Below, piece after piece: positions 7,549-17,146 of a stretch of DNA of 55,750 nt (positions are counted from its first letter, which is position 1; every line of letters begins with the position of its first letter). A program made the translations under genes and the position numbers. The DNA lies in contig USIO01000009.1 in assembly GCA_900554815.1 (NCBI GenBank), forward strand, positions 1-55,750, written 5' to 3'. This stretch comes from an uncultured Clostridium sp. Its GTDB lineage: Bacteria > Bacillota > Clostridia > TANB77 > CAG-508. The notes beneath the pieces were generated by a model. That model had not been told where the DNA came from and made no database searches. It worked only from the letters and a program-made list of their open reading frames with translations.

Positions 7549-9816
7549 TTACTGTTTTATTAGTTGTAAGCCTAAAATATGGCGTTGAATTAGAAGTAAG
7601 TCAATGGAAGTAGGGGCATTAGCATTTTTATTAATAATGCTTGCTTTTCTATAAATTTCTTCTATAAATTCAATTTCTAGAATATGTCTTTGTAATACTA
7701 ATAGATCTACACTATTGATTTTTCCATCTCCATTTGCATCACCATATAATATTACTTTATACTCTCTTAATACTTCTTCATCTTCTTTTATCTGTATTTT
7801 AGTGCCTGTTCCTACTAGATCCTTAGAATTTAGTAGCTCATTGTTTTTGTTAAGAATTTGAACTTCTAAATTTGTTATTATTTTTTCTTTTATGTCTTCT
7901 ACTGTGTTTTTTAAATAATCTATTCCGCTAATTTCTAAACTCTTTACTACTAATGGGCTTTCAAATTTAATTTCATCATCGGTTAGTTTTCTAACAACAG
8001 TTATTTGGCATTTTGCCGTTATATTTTTATCTTCTTTTGAAAATGCAACTATTGTTGTTTTTCCTTCTTTTAGCGCTGTTACAGTTCCGTATTCATCTAC
8101 ATTTGCTACTTTAGAATCTGTACTAGAAAATATAATTTCTTGTATATTTGCATCTTTAGGTTCTACTGTTCCTATAATCTTAAAAGTATCTCCTACTTGC
8201 ATATTTAATTCTTTCTGATCTAAGGAAACTCCAGTTACTTTACTATATACTTCTATTTCTATTTGGCTTTGTATATTATTTTCTTCCGCTTTTACAGTAA
8301 TTGTTGAATTTCCAGACTTAATTGCTTTAATTGTCCCTTTTTCATCTATAATTGCTACATCTGGGTTACTAGAATAATATAAAACTTTGTTATTAGCTGC
8401 TTGTTCTGGAAATATCTTTATCTGTAATTGTTTTGAGTCTCCTTTTTGTAGGATTTTGTTCTCAATTGTTATATCTATTTTCTCTATTTGAACATGTGGT
8501 ATTTCTTTAACATATGCTTGATAAATATATCCCACAATTCCATTTTCTAGAAGGATTTTATCCCATCTTTCACCATTTTGAATACCTTTGCCTATTCTTT
8601 GCATTTTTGTTTCCTTTGGTATGCTAGTTATTATTTCGTAAGAAGTTCCTGGGCCTGTTCTTATATTAACATTGCTTCCTGTGCAGTATACTTTTGTGTT
8701 GTCTTGAGTAAAATCAGTTTTATTAATTCCTGGGCTTTGTGTGGGTATGTCTGGCATATTATTGTAAATTGGAATAATAAATGTTATTGCTGAATCTAGC
8801 ATTCCAATTTTTTGGTATCCAGAATAGATAGATTTTGATTCGCTATAAGGTGCCAGTACATTTGTCATATACTGATGCCAAAATAATCCGTCACCATTTT
8901 TATCTATTACATCAAATTTTTGTAAATAAATTGTATTTTGTCCTACATTAATATAACTAGAACCTATAAATATAGCCCCTCCTGTAATAGCTTTTTCTTT
9001 ACTATTCCAAGGAATTAAATATTTATTTTTAGTTTCTGTACTTGCTCCTTTTCCGTCTTTTGCATATTGAAGACCATTTTTTATGGCTCCCATTGGTTCT
9101 GATGAACTAGTGGCTCCTATATTATAAAAATTATACAATCCATTAAATCCCTCTACATTACCGCTAATGGAAGCATGCGTTAAAAAAGGCCCTACTTCTT
9201 GTTTTATACGTGAAGCTAAATGATATGGGCTTACTAAAGAAGTTTTTCCTGCTTTTAGTATTAAGTCAGAATACGTATTATTAGTATTAATAGTATTACC
9301 ATTGCTGTCTAAATAAGAAACCGTTTTTTTGTAGAATTCTGTTCCATACAATATTTTTTCAATTCCTTCTATATTATTTGTATTTGCATCATAAGATAAT
9401 CCTTCAAATTGAAATAAACGCACTTCATTCAAAAAATTTCTCGGGTCCATGCAGTATTCTACTGCTTGCTTTGAACTGTCTACCCAACCACTATCTACTT
9501 CTACATTATATCGCCCTGGAGTTGTATTTTTCCAACTATCTGAATAATTTTTGGGGACAAGATTTTTTCCAAATATATTTTCTTGTTCTATAACATAGTT
9601 CCAATCTAGTCCTGTATATAATGGTATAAACTCCCAGTTTGGATGTTTTTTAGCAAGTTCTTCTATATAAGGTTGATAGCTAGCTGGGAATTTATCTATT
9701 CCCTCTAGTTGTTTTGTTGCTATGGATTTTGAAGACAATATATATATACTAAATATAGTAATTATAATTGTTAAACTAAGCATAAAATATTTTTTATAAT
9801 TGGTTTTACTCATCAT
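7549..9816 (-). CDS. Secreted endo-beta-N-acetylglucosaminidase with SH3, two BIG2 and a dockerin domain
   Basis: This 755-residue secreted enzyme probably cleaves glycan strands of the cell wall. After an N-terminal signal/anchor helix (residues 8-30), residues 40-330 resemble LytD-type glucosaminidases (GH73-related), including SPYHLASRIKQEVGP, GLYNFYNIGATSS and the FIGSSYINVGQNTIYLQKF stretch. Then come a bacterial SH3 domain (NVNIRTGPGTSYEI, about 385-440), two BIG2 Ig-like domains (445-525, 528-605) and a C-terminal type I dockerin with two calcium-loop/helix segments (GDANGDGKINSVDLLVLQRH and a second, less ideal NKNANAPTSIDLLLIQRH). The dockerin suggests non-covalent attachment to the neighbouring cohesin-like proteins. 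Confidence 0.85.
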   Translation of the reverse strand: MMSKTNYKKYFMLSLTIIITIFSIYILSSKSIATKQLEGIDKFPASYQPYIEELAKKHPNWEFIPLYTGLDWNYVIEQENIFGKNLVPKNYSDSWKNTTPGRYNVEVDSGWVDSSKQAVEYCMDPRNFLNEVRLFQFEGLSYDANTNNIEGIEKILYGTEFYKKTVSYLDSNGNTINTNNTYSDLILKAGKTSLVSPYHLASRIKQEVGPFLTHASISGNVEGFNGLYNFYNIGATSSSEPMGAIKNGLQYAKDGKGASTETKNKYLIPWNSKEKAITGGAIFIGSSYINVGQNTIYLQKFDVIDKNGDGLFWHQYMTNVLAPYSESKSIYSGYQKIGMLDSAITFIIPIYNNMPDIPTQSPGINKTDFTQDNTKVYCTGSNVNIRTGPGTSYEIITSIPKETKMQRIGKGIQNGERWDKILLENGIVGYIYQAYVKEIPHVQIEKIDITIENKILQKGDSKQLQIKIFPEQAANNKVLYYSSNPDVAIIDEKGTIKAIKSGNSTITVKAEENNIQSQIEIEVYSKVTGVSLDQKELNMQVGDTFKIIGTVEPKDANIQEIIFSSTDSKVANVDEYGTVTALKEGKTTIVAFSKEDKNITAKCQITVVRKLTDDEIKFESPLVVKSLEISGIDYLKNTVEDIKEKIITNLEVQILNKNNELLNSKDLVGTGTKIQIKEDEEVLREYKVILYGDANGDGKINSVDLLVLQRHILEIEFIEEIYRKASIINKNANAPTSIDLLLIQRHILGLQLIKQ

Positions 9817-9826
9817 TTTAAACCCC

Positions 9827-10453
9827 TTATATTGATTGTAATTGACTATTACTTTCTTTTGCTTTTACAATAATTCTTTTTTCGGAATTATTTGTACAAG
9901 TAATTAATGTTATTTCTTTTCTTCCATTTGTATTTTGTGATAAACAGCTAATATCATTAGGTTGAACTTTATATAAATCGTATATTTCATATTCTACTTT
10001 TCCAACATTAGAATCTGAAACAAAAATTTTATCTCCTAAATTTAAGTTTTTTAAATTATAAAACATATTATCATTTTGGAAATTATGCCCTGCTACGCAA
10101 AAATTGCCTTCTTTATTTGGGTCTGATCCCCAAAATTTTGTAACTGACAAATTTAATGCTTTTTCAGAATATTCTTTTAGAATATATGTTTCTAAGTTAA
10201 TTTCCGGTATATATAGTTTTGCTATTACTGGTTGTCCTTTAAATTGTGATATGATTTCTTCTTTTTCATACTGTTTGGCTTCTTTTAAAGTATTTTTTTG
10301 TTTTACAATTGTTATATTAATATTTTCATTATTATAATTTCCAAATGTTTTTTCATTGATTTTATTTTCTTGGTATGTTTGTACAACTAGCCATATAATT
10401 ATTGCAAATATGCATATAATAAGAATACTATTGATTATAAATTTTTTCGCCAT
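9827..10453 (-). CDS. Sortase
   Basis: This 208-residue membrane-bound transpeptidase joins sorting-signal proteins to the wall or to each other. It has an N-terminal membrane helix (residues 5-25), the catalytic His in VAGHNFQND and the catalytic Cys in ITLITCTN, followed by the likely Arg in EKRIIVKAKE. It lies between the LPKTG cohesin-like protein and the dockerin enzyme in one transcription unit, so the LPKTG protein is its likely substrate. The exact sortase class (D or E-like) cannot be fixed by eye. Start ATG 10453 follows TAGGAGAG. Confidence 0.87.
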   Translation of the reverse strand: MAKKFIINSILIICIFAIIIWLVVQTYQENKINEKTFGNYNNENINITIVKQKNTLKEAKQYEKEEIISQFKGQPVIAKLYIPEINLETYILKEYSEKALNLSVTKFWGSDPNKEGNFCVAGHNFQNDNMFYNLKNLNLGDKIFVSDSNVGKVEYEIYDLYKVQPNDISCLSQNTNGRKEITLITCTNNSEKRIIVKAKESNSQLQSI

Positions 10454-10481
10454 TTTATTACTCTCCTACTATGTAATAAGG

Positions 10482-10508
10482 TGTTTTGTAAATTAAATTT
10501 ACAAAACA
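10482..10508. repeat. Perfect inverted repeat between the LPKTG gene and the sortase gene
   Basis: TGTTTTGTAAATT is followed almost at once by its complement AATTTACAAAACA. There is no T tract on the minus strand, so it is more likely an mRNA processing or stability hairpin than a full terminator. Confidence 0.55.
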
Positions 10509-10518
10509 TCCTTATATA

Positions 10519-11550
10519 CTATTTTTTCTTGTTATAGTAAATATAACAACTAACCAGTGAAATTAGTAAGCCACCTACTGGAATATAAATATTTTGACCT
10601 GTTTTTGGTAATTCTGTAGGCATTTGCTCAATTTCATCTTGTGTTGTGTCTTCTGGGGCTTGTCCTGGAATTTCTTCTGGAGTAGTAGGCTCTTTTATTG
10701 TTTCTCCAATTGTAAATAAAAATTCTTTTTGTGCAATAACTTGATCACTATTGTCTCTGTCAATTAATTTAAGTGTTATTTTGTAGTCTCCATTTTCACT
10801 AAATACTCCTCTTACTTTTAGCTCCTGTAAAACATCTTTTCCACCTATTTTATAACCTTGTGCGTCTCCCCATCCACTTTGAATAATATCGTATTGCGTT
10901 TGTTGTTGATCTGTAGCTAATAGCTGAACTTTACCATTTTGTGGAGTAGTAGCTTCTGCTATTAATCTTGCATGTTCATAGTAACGACCCATTGGTGAAG
11001 AATAAGAAAGAGTCATGTCTTTTTCTTCGTCTTTTAGAATGCTTCCTGTATATGTTAGATTTAATGTATAATCTACATATTCTGGTTCTACAGTTACATT
11101 TTTTATAATAGGTGTAGTTATATCATCAAATGTAACAGAAGCATCTGGATTAGCTAGTCCTTTAGCCGTTATTGTAAACTCTGTTGGGTTAGATGTTGTT
11201 ATATCTTTCTTTGCACGGAAAACTACATTCATGCTAGTATTTGGATTACTTCCACCAGTAGAATCGTAAAAAGTTACTATTACTTTGTCTTTGGTATCAT
11301 TTGCCGTTCCACCTTGTGCAGACACATATTCGAAAATATTATTATCATAATTAATTTCAAAAGTATAAGCTCCTAAATTTTGTCCAAAGTTTATTGTAAC
11401 ATTCACTTCTTCTCCGGGTTTTATATTTGTTTTGCTAGTTTTTATTTCAAGAGTATCTAAAGAAGCAGCATACGTGTTTTTAATAAAAATAAAGGAACTA
11501 AATAAAGTTATTAATATTGCAATGTAAATTATTTTTTTAAAATTTTTCAT
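10519..11550 (-). CDS. LPKTG-anchored cohesin-like surface protein
   Basis: This 343-residue cell-wall protein has a signal peptide (residues 1-28), a cohesin-like domain at about 30-150 (EVNVTINFGQNLGAYTFEI, ITTSNPTEFTITAKG), a middle beta-rich domain at 165-280, a P/E-rich spacer and a classical sorting signal: LPKTG, hydrophobic helix, and terminal YYNKKK. It is expected to be attached covalently by one of the two adjacent sortases. With the dockerin enzyme two genes downstream, it could act as a wall-linked docking protein. AAGGAGG precedes the start. It leads the unit 11550 to 6261, behind the terminator of the upstream sortase gene. Confidence 0.85.
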   Translation of the reverse strand: MKNFKKIIYIAILITLFSSFIFIKNTYAASLDTLEIKTSKTNIKPGEEVNVTINFGQNLGAYTFEINYDNNIFEYVSAQGGTANDTKDKVIVTFYDSTGGSNPNTSMNVVFRAKKDITTSNPTEFTITAKGLANPDASVTFDDITTPIIKNVTVEPEYVDYTLNLTYTGSILKDEEKDMTLSYSSPMGRYYEHARLIAEATTPQNGKVQLLATDQQQTQYDIIQSGWGDAQGYKIGGKDVLQELKVRGVFSENGDYKITLKLIDRDNSDQVIAQKEFLFTIGETIKEPTTPEEIPGQAPEDTTQDEIEQMPTELPKTGQNIYIPVGGLLISLVSCYIYYNKKK

Positions 11551-11619
11551 AATGTTTTTTCCTCCTTTTCATAGTATTAGTATGACATTTTTTCAATAAA
11601 TTATTTAGTAAAATTTTTC

Positions 11620-11666
11620 AAAAAAAATTAAAAAAAGTACTGAAGAATAATAATTCTCCAGTACTT
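11620..11666 (-). terminator. Terminator between the second sortase and the LPKTG gene
   Basis: On the minus strand AAGTACTG-AGAAT pairs with ATTCT-CAGTACTT (one mismatch pair), followed by TTTTTTTAATTTTTTTT. It separates the 12486 sortase transcript from the downstream surface-protein unit. Confidence 0.85.
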
Positions 11667-11697
11667 AAATTTTTTACATTTTATAATAATATTATTT

Positions 11698-12486
11698 TTA
11701 ATTTTTTACTTCTTTAAATTTTGTAACCCATCTTGCTTTACTATCATTTGTGCATGTAATTAATGTTACTTCCCTTTTGCCTTGCGTGTTTTGATCTGTG
11801 CAACTAACATCAGTTTGTTCAACTATGTATTTATCATATAATTCATAAGTTACAGTTCTTCCTTTCATGTCTGTTAATTCTATTATGTCTCCATTTTCAA
11901 GAGTTGGTAATTTGCTAAAAAACTTTGAATTTCTATAATTATGTCCCACTATGCAGAAATTTCCAATCTCATTTGCATCAAATACTCCTTCGTCTAGGTC
12001 TGGTCCCCAAAATCTAGTTGGAGATATTTTTAGTAATGTATCTGACGTTTTGTTTAATACTGCATATTCTATTCCAATTTTAGGTATTTTAATAATAGCA
12101 ACACGATAATATTCTTCTCCATTAGCTGCATATTTTATGTCTTGTGGTGTTGGTTCTGTATCTATTGGTACTTCTGGTTGTGGAACATCAATTGGTTCTA
12201 AAACTGTAATGTCTAAGTCTTCTATATCTTCTAAAGCTACAAGAATAATATTGTCTTCTTGACTTATTGTTGTTTTTTTGTTCTCCGAAATTGGTGGTTT
12301 TACTTCTGTTAAAAGTTCTTTAGATAGTTCCTCATTTTTATTTCTGTCATATTCAGCATATATATAAAAAGAAAATAAAACGCATACTAAAAAAACTGAT
12401 AAAAAGAATTCAAATTTGTAGAATTTCTTTTTTCTTTTTAATTCTGGTGTAACATAAATTTTTTTAGTAACTAGTATTTGATTCAA
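11698..12486 (-). CDS. Sortase (second copy, larger)
   Basis: This 262-residue sortase has an N-terminal membrane helix at about 22-46, a variable acidic/proline-rich stem and a catalytic domain with His in IVGHNYRNSKFF and Cys in VTLITCTNDS, Arg in KARWVTKF. The C-terminal 130 residues closely resemble the sortase at 9827-10453, so the two arose by duplication. The start is a TTG at 12486, chosen because AAAGGAG lies 7 nt upstream. It is transcribed toward the LPKTG gene but ended by its own terminator. Confidence 0.87.
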   Translation of the reverse strand: MNQILVTKKIYVTPELKRKKKFYKFEFFLSVFLVCVLFSFYIYAEYDRNKNEELSKELLTEVKPPISENKKTTISQEDNIILVALEDIEDLDITVLEPIDVPQPEVPIDTEPTPQDIKYAANGEEYYRVAIIKIPKIGIEYAVLNKTSDTLLKISPTRFWGPDLDEGVFDANEIGNFCIVGHNYRNSKFFSKLPTLENGDIIELTDMKGRTVTYELYDKYIVEQTDVSCTDQNTQGKREVTLITCTNDSKARWVTKFKEVKN

Positions 12487-12612
12487 ATTAATTCTCCTTT
12501 ACAATATATATAATCTATTATAACATCTATCGTTCTTTTTGCAAATAGTTTTTTTGTAAATAACATAAATTTGTAATATTTTTGAGAATTAAAAAAATCA
12601 AATATTATAATT

Positions 12613-14425
12613 TTATGATGCTTCTTCAAATATTCCTGTATACATTGTGTAATAAATCCCTTTTTTAGCAATTAATTCTTCATGTGTTCCTTGTTCTTTA
12701 ATTTGCCCATCATTTATTACAATAATTTTATCTGCCTTTCTTATAGTTGATAGTCTATGTGCAATAACAAAACTTGTTCTTCCCTTTAGCAATTTGTTCA
12801 TAGCTTCTTGTATTTTTACTTCCATACGTGTGTCTACATTGCTTGTTGCCTCGTCTAGTACTAGTATTTGTGGATTATTTAGGATTACTCTTGCAATATT
12901 TAATAATTGTGCTTGCCCTTTTGATATATTCCCTGCACTATCTAGTAAAACTGTATCATATCCTTGTGGTAGTCTTTTTATGAAAGAATGTGCATTTGCA
13001 AGTTTTGTAGCTTCAATTACTTCTTCATCTGTTGCATTTAATTTTCCAAATCTTATATTTTCTTTTACTGTTTCATTAAACATTACTGTGTCTTGTAGTA
13101 CAATTCCTAAAGCTTCTCTTAGGCTTTCTTTTGAAATATCTTTAATATTTTTTCCATCTATTAATATTTCTCCACTATTTACATCATAAAATCTTGTAAT
13201 TAAATTAATAATTGTAGTTTTTCCTGCACCAGTTGGTCCAACAATTGCAATCGTTTGACCTGGTTTTGCTTCTAAGTTAATATTTTTTAAAATCATTTCG
13301 TCTTTATTATATCCAAAATACACATTTTTTAATTCTACATGACCTTTTATTTTACCAATATTAGGTTTCCCTATATTTTCTGGAAATTCTTCATTATCAT
13401 CAATTATTTCAAAACAACGTTCTGCTCCTGCAATTCCTGCTTGAATTACATTAAATTGATTCGTAATTTCATTTATTGGTCTTGAAAATTCTTTTGAAAA
13501 TCTTGTATATAAAGCAATTGTTCCTATTGAAATTTTGCCATTAATTGCTAATATCCCTGCTACAATGGCTGTAATTGCAGTTGAAATATTGCTTAAAGAG
13601 CCCATAGCAGGCATTACAATACCCGCAATTGCCTGTGCTAAAAATCCTTCTTTTCTTAATTTTTCATTTTTTACTTTAAAATTTTCTTTTACACTTTCTT
13701 CTTTGTTGAATGCTTTAATTACTTTTTGTCCAGATACATACTCTTCTATATAGCTATTTACCTCTGCTAAGCTTTCTTGGTTTTTTATAAATTGTTTTTT
13801 ATTTATATTTGCAATTTTTTTGACTACTAGCATCATCACTGATAATGTTAGTATACTAATCATTGCTAAAATTGGGCTAATTACAAACATGGTTACTAAA
13901 GTAGTTGTTACCATTAGCATTCCAGAAATTACTTGGTTAACACTAGTGTTTAGTGCTATACTTATGTTGTCAATATCATTAACAATTCTACTCATTAGTT
14001 CTCCTGTTGGATGAGTGTCAAAATAATGTATTGGTAATTTTTCAATTTTGCTAAATAAATCTGTTCTCATATCTGCAACTGCAGTTTGTGAAACTTTTAT
14101 CATTAGTTTAGACTGTATATAAGAAAAAATTGCAGTAAATAAAACTATTATCATATATATAGTCATTATTTTTATAAAAGTTACTTTTAAGTCTGCATCT
14201 CCGTGGATTTTGTATCATTGGTACAATATAGTCATCAATAATCGGCATAAGCATAACAGATGTTGCTACATTACATGCAACATATAAGATAATAAAAATA
14301 ATTACCATTACCAATGTTTTTTTGTGTCCTTCTAAATATTTCATTATTCTTTTTAAAGTGCCTTTTGTGTTTTTTGCTTTATCTAAATTTACACTCATTG
14401 GTCCTTTTCTAACTGATTTTGGCAT
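12613..14425 (-). CDS. ABC exporter subunit, permease-ATPase fusion (+1 frameshift at CGG)
   Basis: Skipping one C at the in-frame CGG (14203-14201, codon 75) joins an N-terminal piece ending DDYIVPMIQNP to GDADLKVTFIKIMTIYM and yields a 603-residue half-transporter. The six-helix permease is followed by an ATPase with Walker A GPTGAGKTT, an ABC signature in the weak form ISKGQAQLL, Walker B ILVLDEATS and the H-loop IAHRLST. The start ATG 14425 has AGGAGG 7 nt upstream, and that ribosome site overlaps the stop of the partner half. Heterodimeric exporters of the BmrCD/LmrCD type expel drugs or lipids; the substrate here is unknown. Without the shift the protein ends inside the first transmembrane hairpin. 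Confidence 0.88.
14201..14203 (-). other. CGG shift site in the downstream ABC half
   Basis: Frame 0 reads AAT CCA CGG AGA; skipping the C gives AAT CCA GGA GAT (NPGD) and restores the family frame. Confidence 0.85.
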
Positions 14426-14436
14426 TACCATACCTC

Positions 14437-16156
14437 CTATTGTTCTTTCATTACTTCTTTTTGGGATTCACTAATTTCTTGATAAATTTGATTGTTATTA
14501 ATCAATTCTTCATGAGTTCCTTCCCCTACAATTGTTCCGGTCATCCATTATTAATATCTTATCTGCTCTTTTGCAGCTGTTAATTCTTTGTGTAATAATA
14601 AAAATTGTGGTATCTTTAAATTCCTCTGATAACGCATTCATTAGTTTTTGCTCTGTTGTACTATCTAGTGCACTTACGCTGTCATCTAATATTAGTATTT
14701 TTGGCTTTTTAATTAGAGCTCTTGCAATTGTTAATCTTTGTTTTTGTCCTCCAGAAAAGTTAGATCCTCTTTCTTCTACTCTTGAATGATATTTATCTGG
14801 TAAGCTTTCAATATATTCATCTATTTGTGCAATTTTACAAGCATGTTTTATTTCTGCTTCAGTAGCATCTGCTTTTCCCCAGCGAATATTTTCTTCTATT
14901 GTTCCTGCAAATAATCTATTCTCCTGTGGTACCATTCCTATACTATCTCTTAATGTTTGTAAATCATATTTTCTTACATCAATGCCATCTATTTTAACAT
15001 ATCCCTTTGTAACATCATAAAACCTAGGCATTAAATTTACTACTGTAGATTTTCCAGTTCCTGTTGTTCCTATTATTGCAACAGTTTGGCCAGATTGTAC
15101 AGTAAAGCGAATATCATTTAATATTGGCTCACCATCTGAATCTTTAAATGCAAAGCTTTCTATATTATATTCTACTAATCCTTTTTCAATCTTTCTTTTC
15201 ATAGCATTTGTTTCTTGCTTTACATCTGGAATTTCATTCATTACCTCTAGTATACGATCAGAGGATGCTTTTGTTCTTGAAAAGTTCATAAATACCATAG
15301 AAAGCATTACTAGTGACATTAGTGTCATTGACATATATGTAATACCTGCACTAATTTGGCCAACTTCTATGTTTCCATTTCCACCAATCCATAATACTGT
15401 TGCTATGGCTACATTCATAATGAGCATAACAAGAGGCATTAATAAAATCATAATATTAAAACTTTTAATTGTAGTAAGTTTTAAGTCTGTATTTGCTTTT
15501 CCAAATCTTTCCTCTTCAAATTCTTCTCTTACAAAGGATTTTACTACTCTTGCCCCAATTAAGTTTTCACGTATAATTGAATTTACTTTATCAATTTTTG
15601 TTTGTACTTTTGTAAATAATGGGAATGCTTTTTTTATTGTTAGTATCATAGTTAAGGTTAGTAATGGTGTAATAACTAAAAAAATCATAGCAATACTTGG
15701 ACTCATAGAAATAGTTAAAATAATTCCACCAATTAGCATAAATGGAGCTCTAATCAGCATTCTTAGCATCATCTGAACTAATTGCTGTATAATTTCTATA
15801 TCATTAGTTAATCTTGTTACTAGTGATGATGTGCTAAATTTATTAATGTTGCTAAAAGAAAATTCTTGTATTTTGCTTAACATATCTTGTCGTAGATTGC
15901 TTCCAAAGCCATATGCTGCTTTTGAAGAAAAATACATAGCTAAAAATCCTCCAATTAGTGAAGTTAATGCACATGCAATCATAATAATTCCGGTTTGAAT
16001 AATGTAGTTTTGATCATTATTTGCTATACCAACATCAATAATTTTTTGTAAAAAATATGGTTGTATCATCATTCCCGCCGTATCTACCATAATAAGTATA
16101 GGCGCTAATATAGCATATTTCCAATTTCCTTTCATGTATTTGAAATATTGTTTCAC
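14437..16156 (-). CDS. ABC exporter subunit, permease-ATPase fusion, partner half (+1 frameshift at CGG)
   Basis: This 572-residue half-transporter has six membrane helices at about 15-300 and an ATPase with Walker A GTTGTGKST, signature FSGGQKQRL, Walker B ILILDDSVSALD and a Gln instead of the usual His in the H-loop region (FIITQRINS), as in degenerate sites of heterodimers. At codon 540 the frame-0 CGG (14539-14537) would lead to an early stop after NNCRGRNS. Skipping the C gives DDGTIVGEGTHEEL, the standard end of ABC exporters, and a TAG stop at 14437. Start GTG 16156 follows AAGGAGG. The stop overlaps the ribosome site of the second half, so the two are co-translated. Confidence 0.88.
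14537..14539 (-). other. CGG shift site in the upstream ABC half
   Basis: Frame 0 reads GAT GAC CGG AAC; skipping one C gives GAT GAC GGA ACA (DDGT), the near-universal Asp-Gly of ABC exporters. Confidence 0.85.
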
Positions 16157-16222
16157 TACTCTTCCTCCTTTTTTTATATTACTTAATCATTTTTTTATTC
16201 ATGTTAACTAATTTTTATTAAT

Positions 16223-17065
16223 TTAATCATAATAGTCTGAAATCTTGGCAAATTGCTCTATTGTTAGTTTTTCTGCTCTTATTTGAGGGCTAATATCTAA
16301 ATTTTTTAGCATTTCTTCTACATGTTTTTTATCTCCTAATATTTTTGCATTTGTTAATGTATTTAATAGCGTTTTCCTTTTTTGCATAAAAGCATAATGT
16401 ATAATTTTAAAAAATTTTTCTTCATTTTTAACTTTTACTTTTGGTTGAGGCAATATTTTTAATTGAATAACACTTGAGTTCACTTTTGGCTCTGGTATAA
16501 AATCTGTGCTTGGTACATTAACTACTTTTCTTGGTTCAGTATAGTAATTAATTGTATAAGTAATTGCTCCTGTATTTTTTTTACCGCAAATAGCAGTTAG
16601 CCTATCTGCTACTTCTTTTTGTACCATAATTGTTATGCTTTCTAAGCTTAGTTTTTCTTCTAATAATTTCATAACTATAGGTGTTGTAATATAATATGGT
16701 AGGTTTGCAACCACTTTTACTTTCATAGTATTATTTTTCTCAATTATTTTTTTTAAGTCTACTTTTAAAATGTCTTCATTAATTATTTCAAAATTAAAAA
16801 AACTTTTAAAACGTTGTTTTAAAATACTTACCATTCTACTATCCAATTCAATACAAATTACTTTTCCTGCTCTTTTTAATAAATGCTTTGTTAGGTTTCC
16901 AAGTCCTGGCCCAATTTCAATAACTAAATCTTTTTGTGTAATATTTGCTTCATCTATAATTTTTTCTATAATATATTCATTTATTAAAAAATTTTGTCCC
17001 AAATTTTTAGATGCATATATTCCATATTGCAACATGATCTGCTTTGTTTCTTGTTTTAAATCCAT
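16223..17065 (-). CDS. rsmA: 16S rRNA (adenine1518/1519-N6) dimethyltransferase
   Basis: RsmA (KsgA) dimethylates two adjacent adenines near the 3' end of 16S rRNA during small-subunit assembly. Visible motifs are KNLGQNFLINE, the SAM-binding VIEIGPGLGNLT and the catalytic NLPYYITTPI. The length of about 280 residues is normal. The promoter at 17098-17127 would leave almost no leader for an ATG at 17083, so the ATG at 17065 (MDLKQETKQ) is preferred. It leads a unit with the ABC exporter genes 66 nt downstream. Confidence 0.93.
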   Translation of the reverse strand: MDLKQETKQIMLQYGIYASKNLGQNFLINEYIIEKIIDEANITQKDLVIEIGPGLGNLTKHLLKRAGKVICIELDSRMVSILKQRFKSFFNFEIINEDILKVDLKKIIEKNNTMKVKVVANLPYYITTPIVMKLLEEKLSLESITIMVQKEVADRLTAICGKKNTGAITYTINYYTEPRKVVNVPSTDFIPEPKVNSSVIQLKILPQPKVKVKNEEKFFKIIHYAFMQKRKTLLNTLTNAKILGDKKHVEEMLKNLDISPQIRAEKLTIEQFAKISDYYD

Positions 17066-17097
17066 ATTTTTTTCTTCTTTCATTTTTTTATTTTAAT

Positions 17098-17127
17098 AGT
17101 ATAGCATTTTTATTTAATAATTTTCAA
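17098..17127 (-). promoter_or_regulatory. Promoter of rsmA and the ABC exporter genes
   Basis: On the minus strand TTGAAA, an 18-nt spacer ending in TGC, and TATACT lie just upstream of rsmA. Confidence 0.6.
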
Positions 17128-17146
17128 GTTTTTATATGTTTTATAA

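Noticed and set aside
12483..12671. Minus-strand 62-residue ORF between sortase and ABC gene
   Set aside because: It overlaps the end of the ABC gene in another frame and the ribosome site of the sortase gene.
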